64,000 nucleotides of DNA, taken from NCBI GenBank assembly GCA_026874595.1, contig CM049317.1, forward strand, positions 39,336,401-39,400,400, written 5' to 3'. The translations under genes were made by a program, and so were the position numbers. Under the pieces are notes generated by a model. The model did no database searches, was not told the DNA's origin, and saw nothing but the letters and a program-made list of their open reading frames with translations. This document shows positions 36,816 to 47,326 of this stretch, one piece after another. Numbering within the stretch: position 1 is the first letter of the stretch; every line of letters begins with the position of its first letter. The DNA is from Sipunculus nudus (Eukaryota; Annelida; Sipuncula; Golfingiida; Sipunculidae).

Positions 36816-37150
36816 GTAAATATTATATATATCTGTATGTATGTTTGATTGTAAATTTATACTTAACCATTTAAACTGTTTTAACAATAAAGATAACTAG
36901 TTTGTGTATTAGGGTCTATAAAACAAACTGGTAGATCATGGATGCTACAAGAAAATTATCATTATCATCAGTTTAAAGTTTCAGTGGACAAATCAGGCTT
37001 GATGAGATGTTTATCTTAATGTGAGATTTAGGTAAAAAAAAGGCACGTTTCTTTAAGTTATTACTATCATTTAATAGGGAAAGTTACAATTGAGCATGAT
37101 AAACAAAACTACCATATTATGAACTGTCAAGAGCAATAAACTCAAACAAT
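36816..37150. other. AT-rich spacer, nothing recognised
   Basis: No repeat head, exon or element end is visible between the end of the tandem units and the next family B hairpin at about 37160. Confidence 0.4.
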
Positions 37151-37359
37151 ATCATTGTACAGCTGACTGTAATTCATGTGAGCTATAGTCGTGGTCCTTT
37201 GTCGGTCGTCCGTCTGGCAGTCCATTCGGCCATTAACAGGGCACATTTTGAAACCGTTGGACCTACGAATCAAAAATTTTGCATACCGTTAGATATCTCC
37301 AAAATCTCCTACCATACTGAAAATTGGGTCACAAGGACATCATTCATTTGAGATATTAA
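37151..37359 (+). repeat. Family B copy, left part, split by the TTAA element
   Basis: Hairpin arm text at 37160-37190, the 'ggtcgtccgtctggc' run, 'aacagggcacattttgaaac' and 'tttgagata' lead to TTAA at 37356-37359. The copy continues after the insertion at 41097 with 'ttaaggaaaaacctccgttt', exactly as uninterrupted copies do. Confidence 0.85.
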
Positions 37360-37598
37360 AGGACATGACCAGCGAAATATACCCCATTTGTGTAGAGTGC
37401 ATCTTACCCCTATTAAAGTGACATACCGCTGGTGACCTGTGCTGAAGGAGCTTGATTAATGAGCAATTAGGCAAATATGTAGCTACTCGCCACAGGGTCA
37501 GTGCTACAGAGCCGCTCAGGTTCCCAAGTGCAGGCACAGGCTGTGACGTCAGCTCAGGAACTGAAGGCTTACTACAGCAGTCACCCTGTGTATATACA

Positions 37599-37886
37599 AT
37601 GGCCACTGGTTTTTGTAACGATGTCCTTTCTGAAAGTTCGAATCCATCACGGATTCACCAGTCGATTTTGACTCTTCAAGCTACGACAACTTTAGTGATC
37701 ATTCAGGTAAAGATACAAGAATACCGGGAAGCGAAAATGTACAGCCGTACATGTTTGAGCCGACCCTGAGCGGGGATGATGACAATTCGAGTGACGAGTC
37801 AATTATATACAGTCACCGTAATGAATCGGGAACAAAGAATGGTTATTTTATAAGAAGTTTTTATTCCAAATATACATGTAAAACAG
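37599..37886 (+). pseudogene. Broken acidic first exon inside the TTAA element
   Basis: A frame opens with ATGGCC (MATGFCNDVLSE). The most protein-like continuation lies in another frame from 37634: ESITDSPVDFDSSSYDNF, then ENVQPYMFEPTLSGDDDNSS. That means a net frameshift near 37635-37690. A strong splice donor (CAG|GTGAGC) follows at 37887. Acidic Ser/Asp-rich leaders with a PYMFEP-like core occur, as far as I remember, in invertebrate proteins annotated P2X7-like, a family often near transposons; this is a weak recollection, not a domain call. The start lies about 240 bp inside the left inverted repeat, the mirror image of the THAP frame at the other end. Confidence 0.45.
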
Positions 37887-39345
37887 GTGAGCGTTATGTA
37901 AATTAATTGCACATATTATGTGATAAATGCACAGCAATTTTTAATACAAGACATGTCAGCTGTGAATGATAAAATCTCCACGTTAATATCGTCCCGCGTA
38001 AAAAAAGATGTGCAAGTCCTTTAAAATGATGCGAATGACTAACAGACGGGTATCCTTATCTTATTAATAAAATGCTTGATAATTTACATTTGCATAATAT
38101 GCGATACATTTAACCAGGTCAGGGCTGACTGCAGTTTTAAGACGTCCTTCGATTTAGGTACGTATACTTCAAAGGAAGGACGGTCGTCCTTAAATGGAAG
38201 TACGAAACCCACAGCCTTCGTGTTGCCAACTTGCGATTACTTTATCCGTATTTTCTCCATATAAAGTCAATGTTTATTGGTCAGTTTTTAGCTCAGAGCC
38301 TCTGCCAATGAGTTGGGCAATGTGATTGGATGCCATTTGAAAAGAACGCATATTGCATATAGTGGTGACACGAGACGATCTTTGACGAGGTTCTTTGCAC
38401 ACAACGTTTAAATCGAGCTATTATGAGCATATTATCAAACGGGCATCATCAACTTTATGTGAGAATGAAGAATTAATTATTATTTTAACGGAATTCCGAT
38501 AGTTAATTAAGATTCTATCGTCAATTTTAAAGCAATCTACTGTTATCCATTTTTTGTGTGTGTTTGTATATTCGTGAACTTAAATCGAAATGCGCAAGCA
38601 TGCTGTGAAAAACAAATAAAAAATATTTTAAAATATAAATAAAGATATAGCTGTCATATATTTTGTTGAAATTATTTATTTTGTGTATTTAATAAACTCA
38701 ATAATATTATAAGTATATAATGTTGATATGTTACATGTAGGCCTATACCAGTGCATGGTGCAGTGTTTATGTGCAAGACGCACGTGTGTGTTTGCAAAAT
38801 GTCAGTTAAATGTTCTTGTTTGTTTATTCAATTTAGTTATAAATGATATATAAATGATATAAATGATATATTGTTAAAAAAAACTTGTATATTTAAAAAA
38901 TAAAACTGTATATATGAATTAATGTATTAAGGTGTTTTTAACCAAGTTATATGGATATGTTCTCTTAAATGTCTAATTTTGTTGAGTAACCATGGTATAA
39001 TTTTAAGCTTGTGTTTCAGTGAAATTGTATGCACCAAAATTCAATTTAACAATGAAATAAATTGATGATCATCTAATTTATGCTCCCCACCTCTCTGTCA
39101 TATGCACACACATATAAATATATAAATATATTTATATACTTTTTTTATTTGTAATGGGTTATTTTTATATCCTGCAGGGACAGATGATAACAGCTATGCA
39201 TCTTCACAGCTGTGGTCCGGCAGCTAACCTTGGTTTGCAATTTTGCATGCCTCCGGGCTTCCGATGAACTTCAGATCTTTTAAATCACGGTCATTAATTA
39301 TACATTAAATCCATTTGTGTTGTGTTTTTCATATTTTAATGTTTC

Positions 39346-39490
39346 AGATAATAAAATAAAACATCATTGTGAAGAGGTTCAATTGATTTTTTCAGATAAT
39401 TAAATAAAACATCATTGTGAAGAGGTTCAATTGATTTTTTCAGATAATTAAATAAAACATCATTGTGAAGAGGTTCAATTGATTTTTTTT
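39346..39490 (+). repeat. 48-bp tandem triplication inside the TTAA element
   Basis: 'acatcattgtgaagaggttc' occurs at 39361, 39409 and 39457, a period of exactly 48 bp with almost no divergence. It is younger than the surrounding element. Confidence 0.9.
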
Positions 39491-40546
39491 TCAACATTTC
39501 AGGTGTTTATATATCACATGATGGAAAATTAAACAAGATGTGTAATCATCTGGCTTTATTAATTCTGGAATAAAATTTGCAAACAAAGAGACATATATGA
39601 ATAATGATATTTTTATGAATGTATTTTTATAATTTTAGGTCTTCTTTGTAAAAAACAAATGTGGCCAATTTTAATCATGTTTTAATTCATTAAACAGAAG
39701 TCTAGTAAATTACCGTATATTTTAAATATATACATAAAAATCGCTCTAAGAAAGAAATTAAGAAAGCTCTTTTCAAGTTTAATCTGCCATGGAGCCTTTG
39801 TGCATCACATGATGTTCTCATTTTGCTGTAAAAGTTTAATTTCCTAAGTCAAATTCTTCAGTGGAACTTGTATATAAATACAATGAAATAACCCTTTTAT
39901 TCATGCAGAATTGAACACAAAGACAGGTTTTGTAAAAAAATGCTATGTCAATTCTTGGTATAGTCATACTTGCATTATTTTATAGGCGCACTTAAAACTG
40001 AAATATATCCAGATATTTATTCGTTTAATTATGACACAAATGATTTCTATTTGAAATCCATATGTTAATATGAGTGCCTTGGGATTTCCTTTCACTGTTA
40101 TTGGAAGGAAGACATACTTTTGGTAAGTTATCTAGAGGCGTACTTCGATTTTAGCACGCGACTATGTACAACTTACAGGCAATGGAGAAACAGTGGATTG
40201 CTTTAAATCAGCAAAAAACGCTGTACATCACCGGTAGGCCTACATATTAAAGTTATATATTTAAAATATTATTGGATTTATTAAATACACAAAAAAGTAA
40301 TTTCCAAAAAATATACCTGGCAGCAAGATCTTAATATATATATTTTTACATAATTTGTACGAGGGGGTTCAATTTTTATTGTTTTTGAAGGCATGCTTGC
40401 AGGATGTTAAAAAGGTGTACTTGTGTGTTAAGTGCGCGACTAAATACAACTAACAAGCAATGTGAAACAGTGGATTGCTTTAAAATTGGCAATTTAATTT
40501 TAATTAACTATCCGAATTTCGTTAAGATAGTAATCAATTCTTCATT

Positions 40547-40786
40547 CTAACATAAAGTTGATGTTGCCTGTGTGATAATACGCTGACAATGGCTCGATTC
40601 TGACATAGTGTGATGGCTAAGTACAAAAACGGAACAAGCTAATGGCCCCTCCCAGCTTGCTCGCTTCACGCGAACAAAGTTGACCCATTTCTTCAAACGT
40701 CCTGGCTGGCTCAAAGGAAACCTGTGTAAACTCACACCATCACGGTTTGTCTTACTGCAGCCACTCGCTACACAACTATTTGGCAT
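40547..40786 (-). pseudogene. THAP-type zinc-finger frame, degenerate
   Basis: The translation starts MPNSCVASGCSKT and continues GVSLHRFPL, RLKKWVNFVR and ASWEGP: the N-terminal two-thirds of a THAP (C2CH) DNA-binding domain, with the first Cys pair (CVASGC), the conserved Trp of KKW and the FP motif. The C-terminal half should hold C-x2-H in a SVLCS.HF-like block. Here it reads SVFVLSHH, with Val at the position of the third zinc Cys; His is kept. The frame then runs on without the usual AVPTIF-type ending. Either the third ligand is lost by mutation or a nearby indel has shifted the frame. THAP domains bind DNA in P-element, Kolobok and host proteins. The frame starts about 310 bp inside the right inverted repeat and reads inward. 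Confidence 0.7.
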
Positions 40787-41096
40787 TATTTTAACTATTA
40801 ACGATCAAACGCAATACAGGAAGTGGTACACCTATCGTCATGAATTCTCACGTGGCTTTGTTATGACCGACTGCCGTTCCTGAGCTGACATCATTCCGAA
40901 TATTCATGAGGCACAGAACCGATCATTGCAGAACGCGGACAGGGTAAAACCAAGCATCTTAGAGCTCTTATTAGACGCGGTTTTAATTACTTTAGACCGG
41001 TAGTAACGACTACACATGGAGCCAAGGGTTACCAAAACAATTCATTTACGGGATAATATGATCAAATTGCAGTTTTATTTACGCTGGTCATGTCCT

Positions 41097-42440
41097 TTAA
41101 GGAAAAACCTCCGTTTTCCATACAAAAGCCATTGTTATACTTCAAGGCTGCCTGATATCAAAACCACTGATCTGTTTTTGATCATATTTATTATTCTTAT
41201 TCTTCCATACATTTTCGATGAACATACCAAAAATTAGGCCAGTATTGCATATTATTTGAAGTTATGGGCCCAAATATAATGGAGTTTTTTTTTTTTAAAG
41301 TTTTTTTTTAAATCAAGAAGTATATTTACTCACTTAACATGAGAATTGCAGAAGCTGGAGACTTCTTTTCAGGGATATAACTTTATTTAATCAAGATGTA
41401 ATTGTTTACCCAAAATAAGATCTGAATTTTGCAAATTTTTCAAGTTATTAGCTTAAAAAAAAATCAATACCTTAAATTTGTCCAATTTTGGCAACGGCAT
41501 GTTTTTTTTCCTGTAAGCACTGTTGATTTAATTTTCACAGCATATATATATAAGAATTTAATCTTTTAAATCTGAAATTTCAAAGGAATTGATTGAAAAG
41601 AGTAGCTTTTATTCAATTTTTCATACACCATGTCAAGTGTTATTTACATCTAGCCCACCTAGTAATACAGCCTTCACTTGTGTTATGTAACCCACTCTAT
41701 GCAGCTTGCCTTGGCTCAGCTTGGCCACCACTAGCAGGCTTCCCCTCTGCCCTGCAGCCCCCCCCCCCCCCCCCCCCCCCCAGATGGTGCATAAACTAGA
41801 TGAATCTTATAATTTTCTGTATTTGATTCATTCTTATTCTGTGCTATGCTACATTTTAGATTTTGTATTGTACCACCAGGGTTACAATGATTAAAGTGCA
41901 CATTTAATTGTGTCCACAGAGTGTATTGCTATGAATGTGTGGATGTTCATCAGATAAGTAATTCCTTACTTCAGAAGAGTAAAAACTTCACCAGGTGTGA
42001 AATTGATTATTAACTCCAGTAATAAATTATAGCTGAGAAAGCAATGATATTGTTTGTCCCTCATTCAACTAAGAGTGTGTATGCTTTATTTGAAATGATG
42101 TTTTATTTAATCAATTTACTGAATCTTTTATTTTGGTGAATAAAATTATAACAAAGTCCATTCTGTCCACTTGCCTGTCCATCTGTATATTTTTCATATA
42201 TATCACAGTTTCTCAAAACTTTTACTTTTGTTTCTGCATGACAGTCTTGTTAGAGTATTAGTTTTGCAATCAGAACAATATTTAGAACTTTACTATAACC
42301 AAGTAGGAGGGGCCCTTTCCCTTAGCTTCTCGTATGCGTATATATATATATATATGAAAGACATTACAATAGAATATTTGCTTATTTTGCATTTGCAAAA
42401 ATTTCAAACTTCAGCTGAGCGCCATGACCCATGGGTCCCT
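41097..42440 (+). repeat. Family B copy, right part, ending in palindromic motif
   Basis: It continues the split copy from TTAA: 'ggaaaaacctccgttttcca', 'ggctgcctgatatcaaaacc', 'gggcccaaatataatgg', 'cacagcatatatata' and 'caccatgtcaagtg'. A 20-base C-run is at 41758-41780. The end motif at 42412-42444 has CAGCTGAGCGCC, the palindrome GACCCATGGGTC (42426-42437) and CCCTTGTG. Short frames here are not genes. Confidence 0.7.
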
Positions 42441-43105
42441 TGTGTTTTTAATAAATTAATCAAATATTTAAAGCGCGGTCTATAAGATTGGATTCCTCCT
42501 TGCTCGCATGGGTAAATCCCAGTCACATGACAGCCGAGTACTGCTGGAGCGTGCTATAAAGATAGCGCACTCCACTTCTGTTTACACGCGTTCGAAGCAC
42601 AAATGTAGACAGCATCTGGCACGCGCTAAAATCTGGAACCAACTCAAACCGGTGGTCAAAATGTAGCATGCTCCAGACCAAAAATCCTTGAAATCTGGCG
42701 CCTTTGGGGGACTTGGCGCACGCTAAATGATGTAGAGCGCTCCAGAAAAACGTGTGTAAATGGGGCTATTGCATCTGGGTCACTTTGTCTGCATGTTTTA
42801 TAGAAACATGACAAGTTTATTTGAGAGGTCTATTCATATGGCCAGTTTTTTTAACATAAATTTCTTTAATAATATAACCGATAACCTTCCAAATATAGCA
42901 CAAAACAAACTTTTTTGATGACAAGTGAACAGGACTTTTTCATGGGATTCCTCATTCCCACGGGTGGGTATTTCTAAGGTTATATGTCTATCATCACCGT
43001 GACAGAACGAAATGCATGGAAAAGCAGATCAGATATTAGGATAGAAACATAAGAAAACAATCCTTTTTTTTTCACCACATTTTAGTGTGATTGGGAAATT
43101 TCCTT
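42441..43105. other. Spacer with a GC-richer block of repeated GCGC-type words
   Basis: Between about 42490 and 42770 the sequence is richer in CpG than its neighbours and repeats words such as 'ctggagcgtgct', 'agcgcactcc', 'ggcacgcgctaaa', 'ggcgcacgctaaatg' and 'gagcgctccaga' in both orientations. No exon is seen. It may be the end of an unrecognised element or a relic CpG-containing regulatory block. Confidence 0.35.
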
Positions 43106-43113
43106 GTAATGAC

Positions 43114-43992
43114 TAGTGGTGGGAGTCGGTTCCTTTTTCATAATCGATCTACGGTTTGAGGAAACCGACTGATGATCGATTATTAATCGGTTCAGACAAA
43201 TATACACAAATATCAAAGAAATATGCAATTATCTGTGAAACTGTACCTGCGTTTCCCTGGCAATTATTCTCCTCTCGCGCGTGAGTTTAATGATCCTTCC
43301 ACGTATAAAGATACATTCAGACTAATTTTAAGGATAAAATTCAACGATCGGCAACGTCGGGTTATATCTATTTTATGGGAATTAAGAGCGTCTAAGAATG
43401 TTAGGCCTATAGAGGGGCTGCTTTTCTAGCACATGAAGGCAGATTTTACGGGGCCAGGCACGTTTGGGGCAGATCATACCAACAACAAAAAATCCAGCCG
43501 AAATCAAAATACTCGACCGGCCAGGTTAGCCTTAACAAAGAATTTTTTTTAAGAACAGCGGCACCTGGCATAGGTTAAATAGATTATTTTTAAGAGAATC
43601 TCTCAAAATTGGCATAGACCAGGAGCATTTATGGAGTATTTTAACGCCATCCCGCCAATATTTTGCAATGTACATCTCGTTAGAAAACTCTCCGCTAATT
43701 CTGCAGTTTCCTGCGAGTTCATAGATAATTAGTTTAATAAGTCCTCCGTTCTCGCACCTACTGTGTCATACTCAGTTACATACGGAAGTTATTTGGGAAC
43801 GCAGACTCATTATATGAAGCGCGCAATGTGGTAAAAATGGAAGAATAATTTTTGCCTGTAACATAAAGGCATTCTGGAAAGAAAACAATCATTATTATCA
43901 TGTAATCGATAGTTGCTTTTAGTAATCGAGCGCTTGAAAGTGGCAGCAAACCGACTGACTTTCGAAAAAACTCGATGATCGGCCCACCACTA
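43114..43992. mobile_element. 879-bp hAT-like MITE with perfect 8-bp target duplication
   Basis: The element starts TAGTGGTGGG and ends CCCACCACTA, a 10-bp perfect terminal inverted repeat. The direct repeat GTAATGAC flanks it at 43106-43113 and 43993-44000. Subterminal words (aaaccgactga, gatcgatt/aatcgat) also occur in inverted orientation near both ends. An 8-bp duplication with TAGNGGTGGG-like ends is typical of hAT elements. The only frame of note (43223-43429, 68 codons) matches nothing I know, so I call it non-autonomous. Confidence 0.9.
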
Positions 43993-44000
43993 GTAATGAC

Positions 44001-45120
44001 TAATGTTGAATTGTCACTGAAGATGTTAAAGGCTGATATCGCCGCCGCCGGCACTTGTTAGACTTGGTTATGATTTTGATGAAACAGTAAAACACAGGCA
44101 CATTGTAAGTGCATACGGCATGTTTAATGAACCTGGAAAGTTAGCTTTGCTAAATATTTACAGACAGTTTGCTTTCTGATTCACATTAGTGAACGCTGTA
44201 AAATAGGTCAAGTCAACTGAAGCGGGACCGTTAAGTTAGTGTAAAAACACAGCGGTCAGACAGTAGCACCAGTGGGGGGGAGGGGGGGGGGGGAGGTCAG
44301 ATGACGTGTATTCAAGTAAACTTGAAGTCAACCAATGGACGCATGGGTCAAGTGACGTCAAAGCGTGTGTAACAGAATGGGTCTGGTGGCACAGGTGTGT
44401 TAGTAGGATTAGCATTCCCGGAAAATTATGCAGCAAGTACGCATTACGTTATATATCATTCAATGAAGCTCACTCTCATAAGAATTAACCGTACCCCTCG
44501 GTCTTTGTCACCCACTTGCATTTCTGATATTCATGTTAACTGTTCTGTTTACGCTGCATTTCACCAAGCAGAGGGTCCTAGAAATCATTCTCCTCAAAAG
44601 ACCAAACATGCATTTTAATTGATTCGCAGACATACTGATATGAAAGGAAAATTGGTTGGCAGTAATTGTTGTTGTATACACTGTATTTCCTTAATTGTGT
44701 TGCTGTTTCCGATCCAATATCCAAAATTTTCTTGAAATGGTAATTCAAGGAGTAATCCAGAAGATGCAATATTGTGGTAGTGGTGCAATTTTAAAGAAAT
44801 AAATTTTCTGTTAAATAATTTTAGCAAATTAAAATATAATTAAACCCATCAGTATGCATAAAGTGATAATATATGAGCCAAATTAAGTATAAATAAAGGC
44901 ACAATTTTAAAATTGAATTCTGAATCAAGTTATACTTTCAGATTTTTATTGCTTTGCAAATTAAAAGATATATTTTTGTGGCTAAAAATAAATACATTTA
45001 TATTCATAATGTATTTTATCTAACAAAATTGAGATATATGATGATGCAATTATAATTATAAATCAAACTTTTATATTCAGAAATATGTTATATGGGGAAT
45101 GTATAAAAATTATAAACTTT
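44001..45120. other. Spacer without recognised gene
   Basis: A G-rich run is at 44273-44295 and AT-rich DNA follows. Several frames of 60-90 codons exist on both strands but lack splice signals or recognisable motifs. A short GCCGCCGCCGG run lies at 44040-44050. Confidence 0.35.
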
Positions 45121-47067
45121 AAAAAAAATTGTAAAAAAAAAGATCTAATGCAAACATTTATTCATTATTTTCTGCCTCAGCAGAATGGGAGATAAGGTTT
45201 GTTTGTCTTCTGCTTTGTTTGTCTACCAGTCTGTCTATCTGTATTTTGCGAACCTGTGAGCTTATGCAATGGTGTTCCATTGTCTGTCATGTGTATGTTA
45301 ACCCATACTATCTCGAAAACGACAGGAGCTAGCATCATGAAATTTTATGCAAAAAATTAGCCATCTGAAAAACTCTATAGGATTTTGCTTATTTTTTGGC
45401 CAACTGCATTTTAATAGATATTATAGAGAAAAAGCAAAAAAACTTTAAAAATCTTCTTTTTAGAAATGCTCCTGCCAAATTGTTGAATATTTCACAGAAA
45501 TAATCTCTCTCACCATCTCTCTCAAGTTTGATTAAATGGTTCAAGTTCAGTGAATTTTGGCCAAGTTACAGGAAAGTTGAACTTAGTCATCTAGATTTTA
45601 TAAGGAAAAAGCTGAAAAACCTTTAAAAGTCTTCTTCTTGTAAATGGTCCCAAATGGTAAATGATCCCAGAGGCGAGCCCTCTCAAGTTTGTTCAAATGG
45701 TTTGCGTTTGATGAATTTTGGCAGAGTTAAAAGAATTTTAACTTAGTCATTTGGCCAAGTAAGCATACTGACATAGCAGTGTCAGAAATGACTGGAGCCA
45801 GCATCACCCAGTATTGTGCAAATGTTGGTCACATGACTCATATTTAAAATTGCAGATTTCATGGTGCCACCTACATTGACCTGTTTTTTATTGGCTGAAA
45901 CCTCATAATGTTAGCCTCTTTTAGCTTAAAAATGTTTATGATGAAACTGTCAAGTTTAATCGTTCAATTTTTCACAAGAATTATCCTAGTACATGGTTCT
46001 TTCAATCATATAAAAATAGATTTAGTTTGTTGATTTTTGATAGAGTCATGAAAAGCTTAAGTTGGTCTTATGACCATTATTAAGTTTATTTCAAACTGAG
46101 GACTGCAAAAGTCTTCTTCTACAAAATTGTTGTTTCAATTATAACTTCTGTACCATTGCACAAAAATTATTCTTAGGTGGCCTTTGTTCAAGTTTACTTG
46201 TGGGATTTTTGGCAGAATTAGAGGACCTTTAACAATGAAAGGACTGCATCTTTTATTATTCTAGATATTTTGATTAAAAGTCATTTGAATTTGTCAGCTT
46301 GAAAAAAAAAGCATTTTAGCCAAAGTCTTTCAGTACGTGTAAACAGATTTACCAACAGGGCAAGATTGTGTCTGTATCTATTAATAGGTTGAGAAACTGC
46401 CAACTGTTTCAGATTTGGCAACAGGTCAAGAGGTCATTCAATGCAGCAAGATATACGGCAAGAGTTCAATCAGTGCAGCCAGGCATAAGGCATGTGATCA
46501 CCTCATGGGTATCATGTGAAAACCTCATGGGCATGATGTGGTCACCTCATGGGTGTCATGCCCCTCAGGGCAGCATATTTAATTGCACAGGTTATCATAA
46601 GGCCTGTAGTCCTTGTTAAATATTCAGTTATTTGGAATGAACTTTTTTATCCTGGAAGCACTGTTGAATTTAGTGATAATCTTGTATGTATATACAAAGA
46701 TGTTGTAACTCTCAACATTCAATCCCCCAACCCCAAACACACACACACCCTACACACACTCACAGTCTCACACCATTAAGTCCATGTACCTGTGGACGGG
46801 GATGTTAGTTATATTATTTAATAATATATTATAAAAAAATAGATATAATTGAACAAATGTGTAAACTGCTGAACGGTCAACAGTTTATCAAACAGCCAAC
46901 CAATGATCATGGTAATAGAACAGATCATATGTTCACAAACTGCTCACAGGCTTCAGTTTCAACATTTAGGACACTCATGGTCAGGTCAAAAATTTTATTT
47001 GCAACAATTTCTTACTCATCAATACAAACCAAGCATTTCAACCAGCCATGGCCTATATTACCTTTCA
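45121..47067 (+). repeat. Family C copy, then a second dispersed repeat
   Basis: Family C text runs through 'cattattttctgcctcagca', 'cctgtgagcttatgcaatgg', 'cgacaggagctagcatcatg' and 'tggtgccacctacattgacc' (45872). From about 46860, 'gcttcagtttcaacattt' and 'atttgcaacaatttcttact' match 52765-52890, where the same repeat continues without interruption. Confidence 0.7.
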
Positions 47068-47119
47068 GGGGCGGATCCAGAATTTTGCAAGGGGGGAGAC
47101 TAGTAGATACTTTGCATAA

Positions 47120-47195
<76 letters not shown>

Positions 47196-47257
47196 CGCAG
47201 ACACTTGCCATTGACATTTATCTTATTATATATCTATCATTTCATATACATAAATAA

Positions 47258-47326
<69 letters not shown>

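Larger units (their letters stand above)
37360..41096. mobile_element. 3.7-kb DNA transposon with TTAA target duplication and THAP remnant (Kolobok/piggyBac-like)
   Basis: The ends are perfect 15-bp inverted repeats, AGGACATGACCAGCG at 37360-37374 and its complement at 41082-41096, followed on both sides by an AAATA run. TTAA flanks the element at 37356-37359 and 41097-41100. Removing the element restores a family B sequence that can be read uninterrupted at 28371-28400. Two broken frames face inward from the ends: an acidic one on the plus strand (from 37599) and a THAP-like one on the minus strand (from 40786). TTAA is the target of piggyBac and Kolobok elements; as I recall, THAP fingers occur in Kolobok, which favours that group. 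The AT-rich middle (about 37.9-40.5 kb) has no DDE transposase, so the copy appears internally deleted and non-autonomous. Confidence 0.85.

Noticed and set aside
37630-37650. B-box-like GTTCGAATCC suggesting a tRNA gene
   Set aside because: No A box or acceptor stem can be formed; the bases belong to the acidic frame of the TTAA element.
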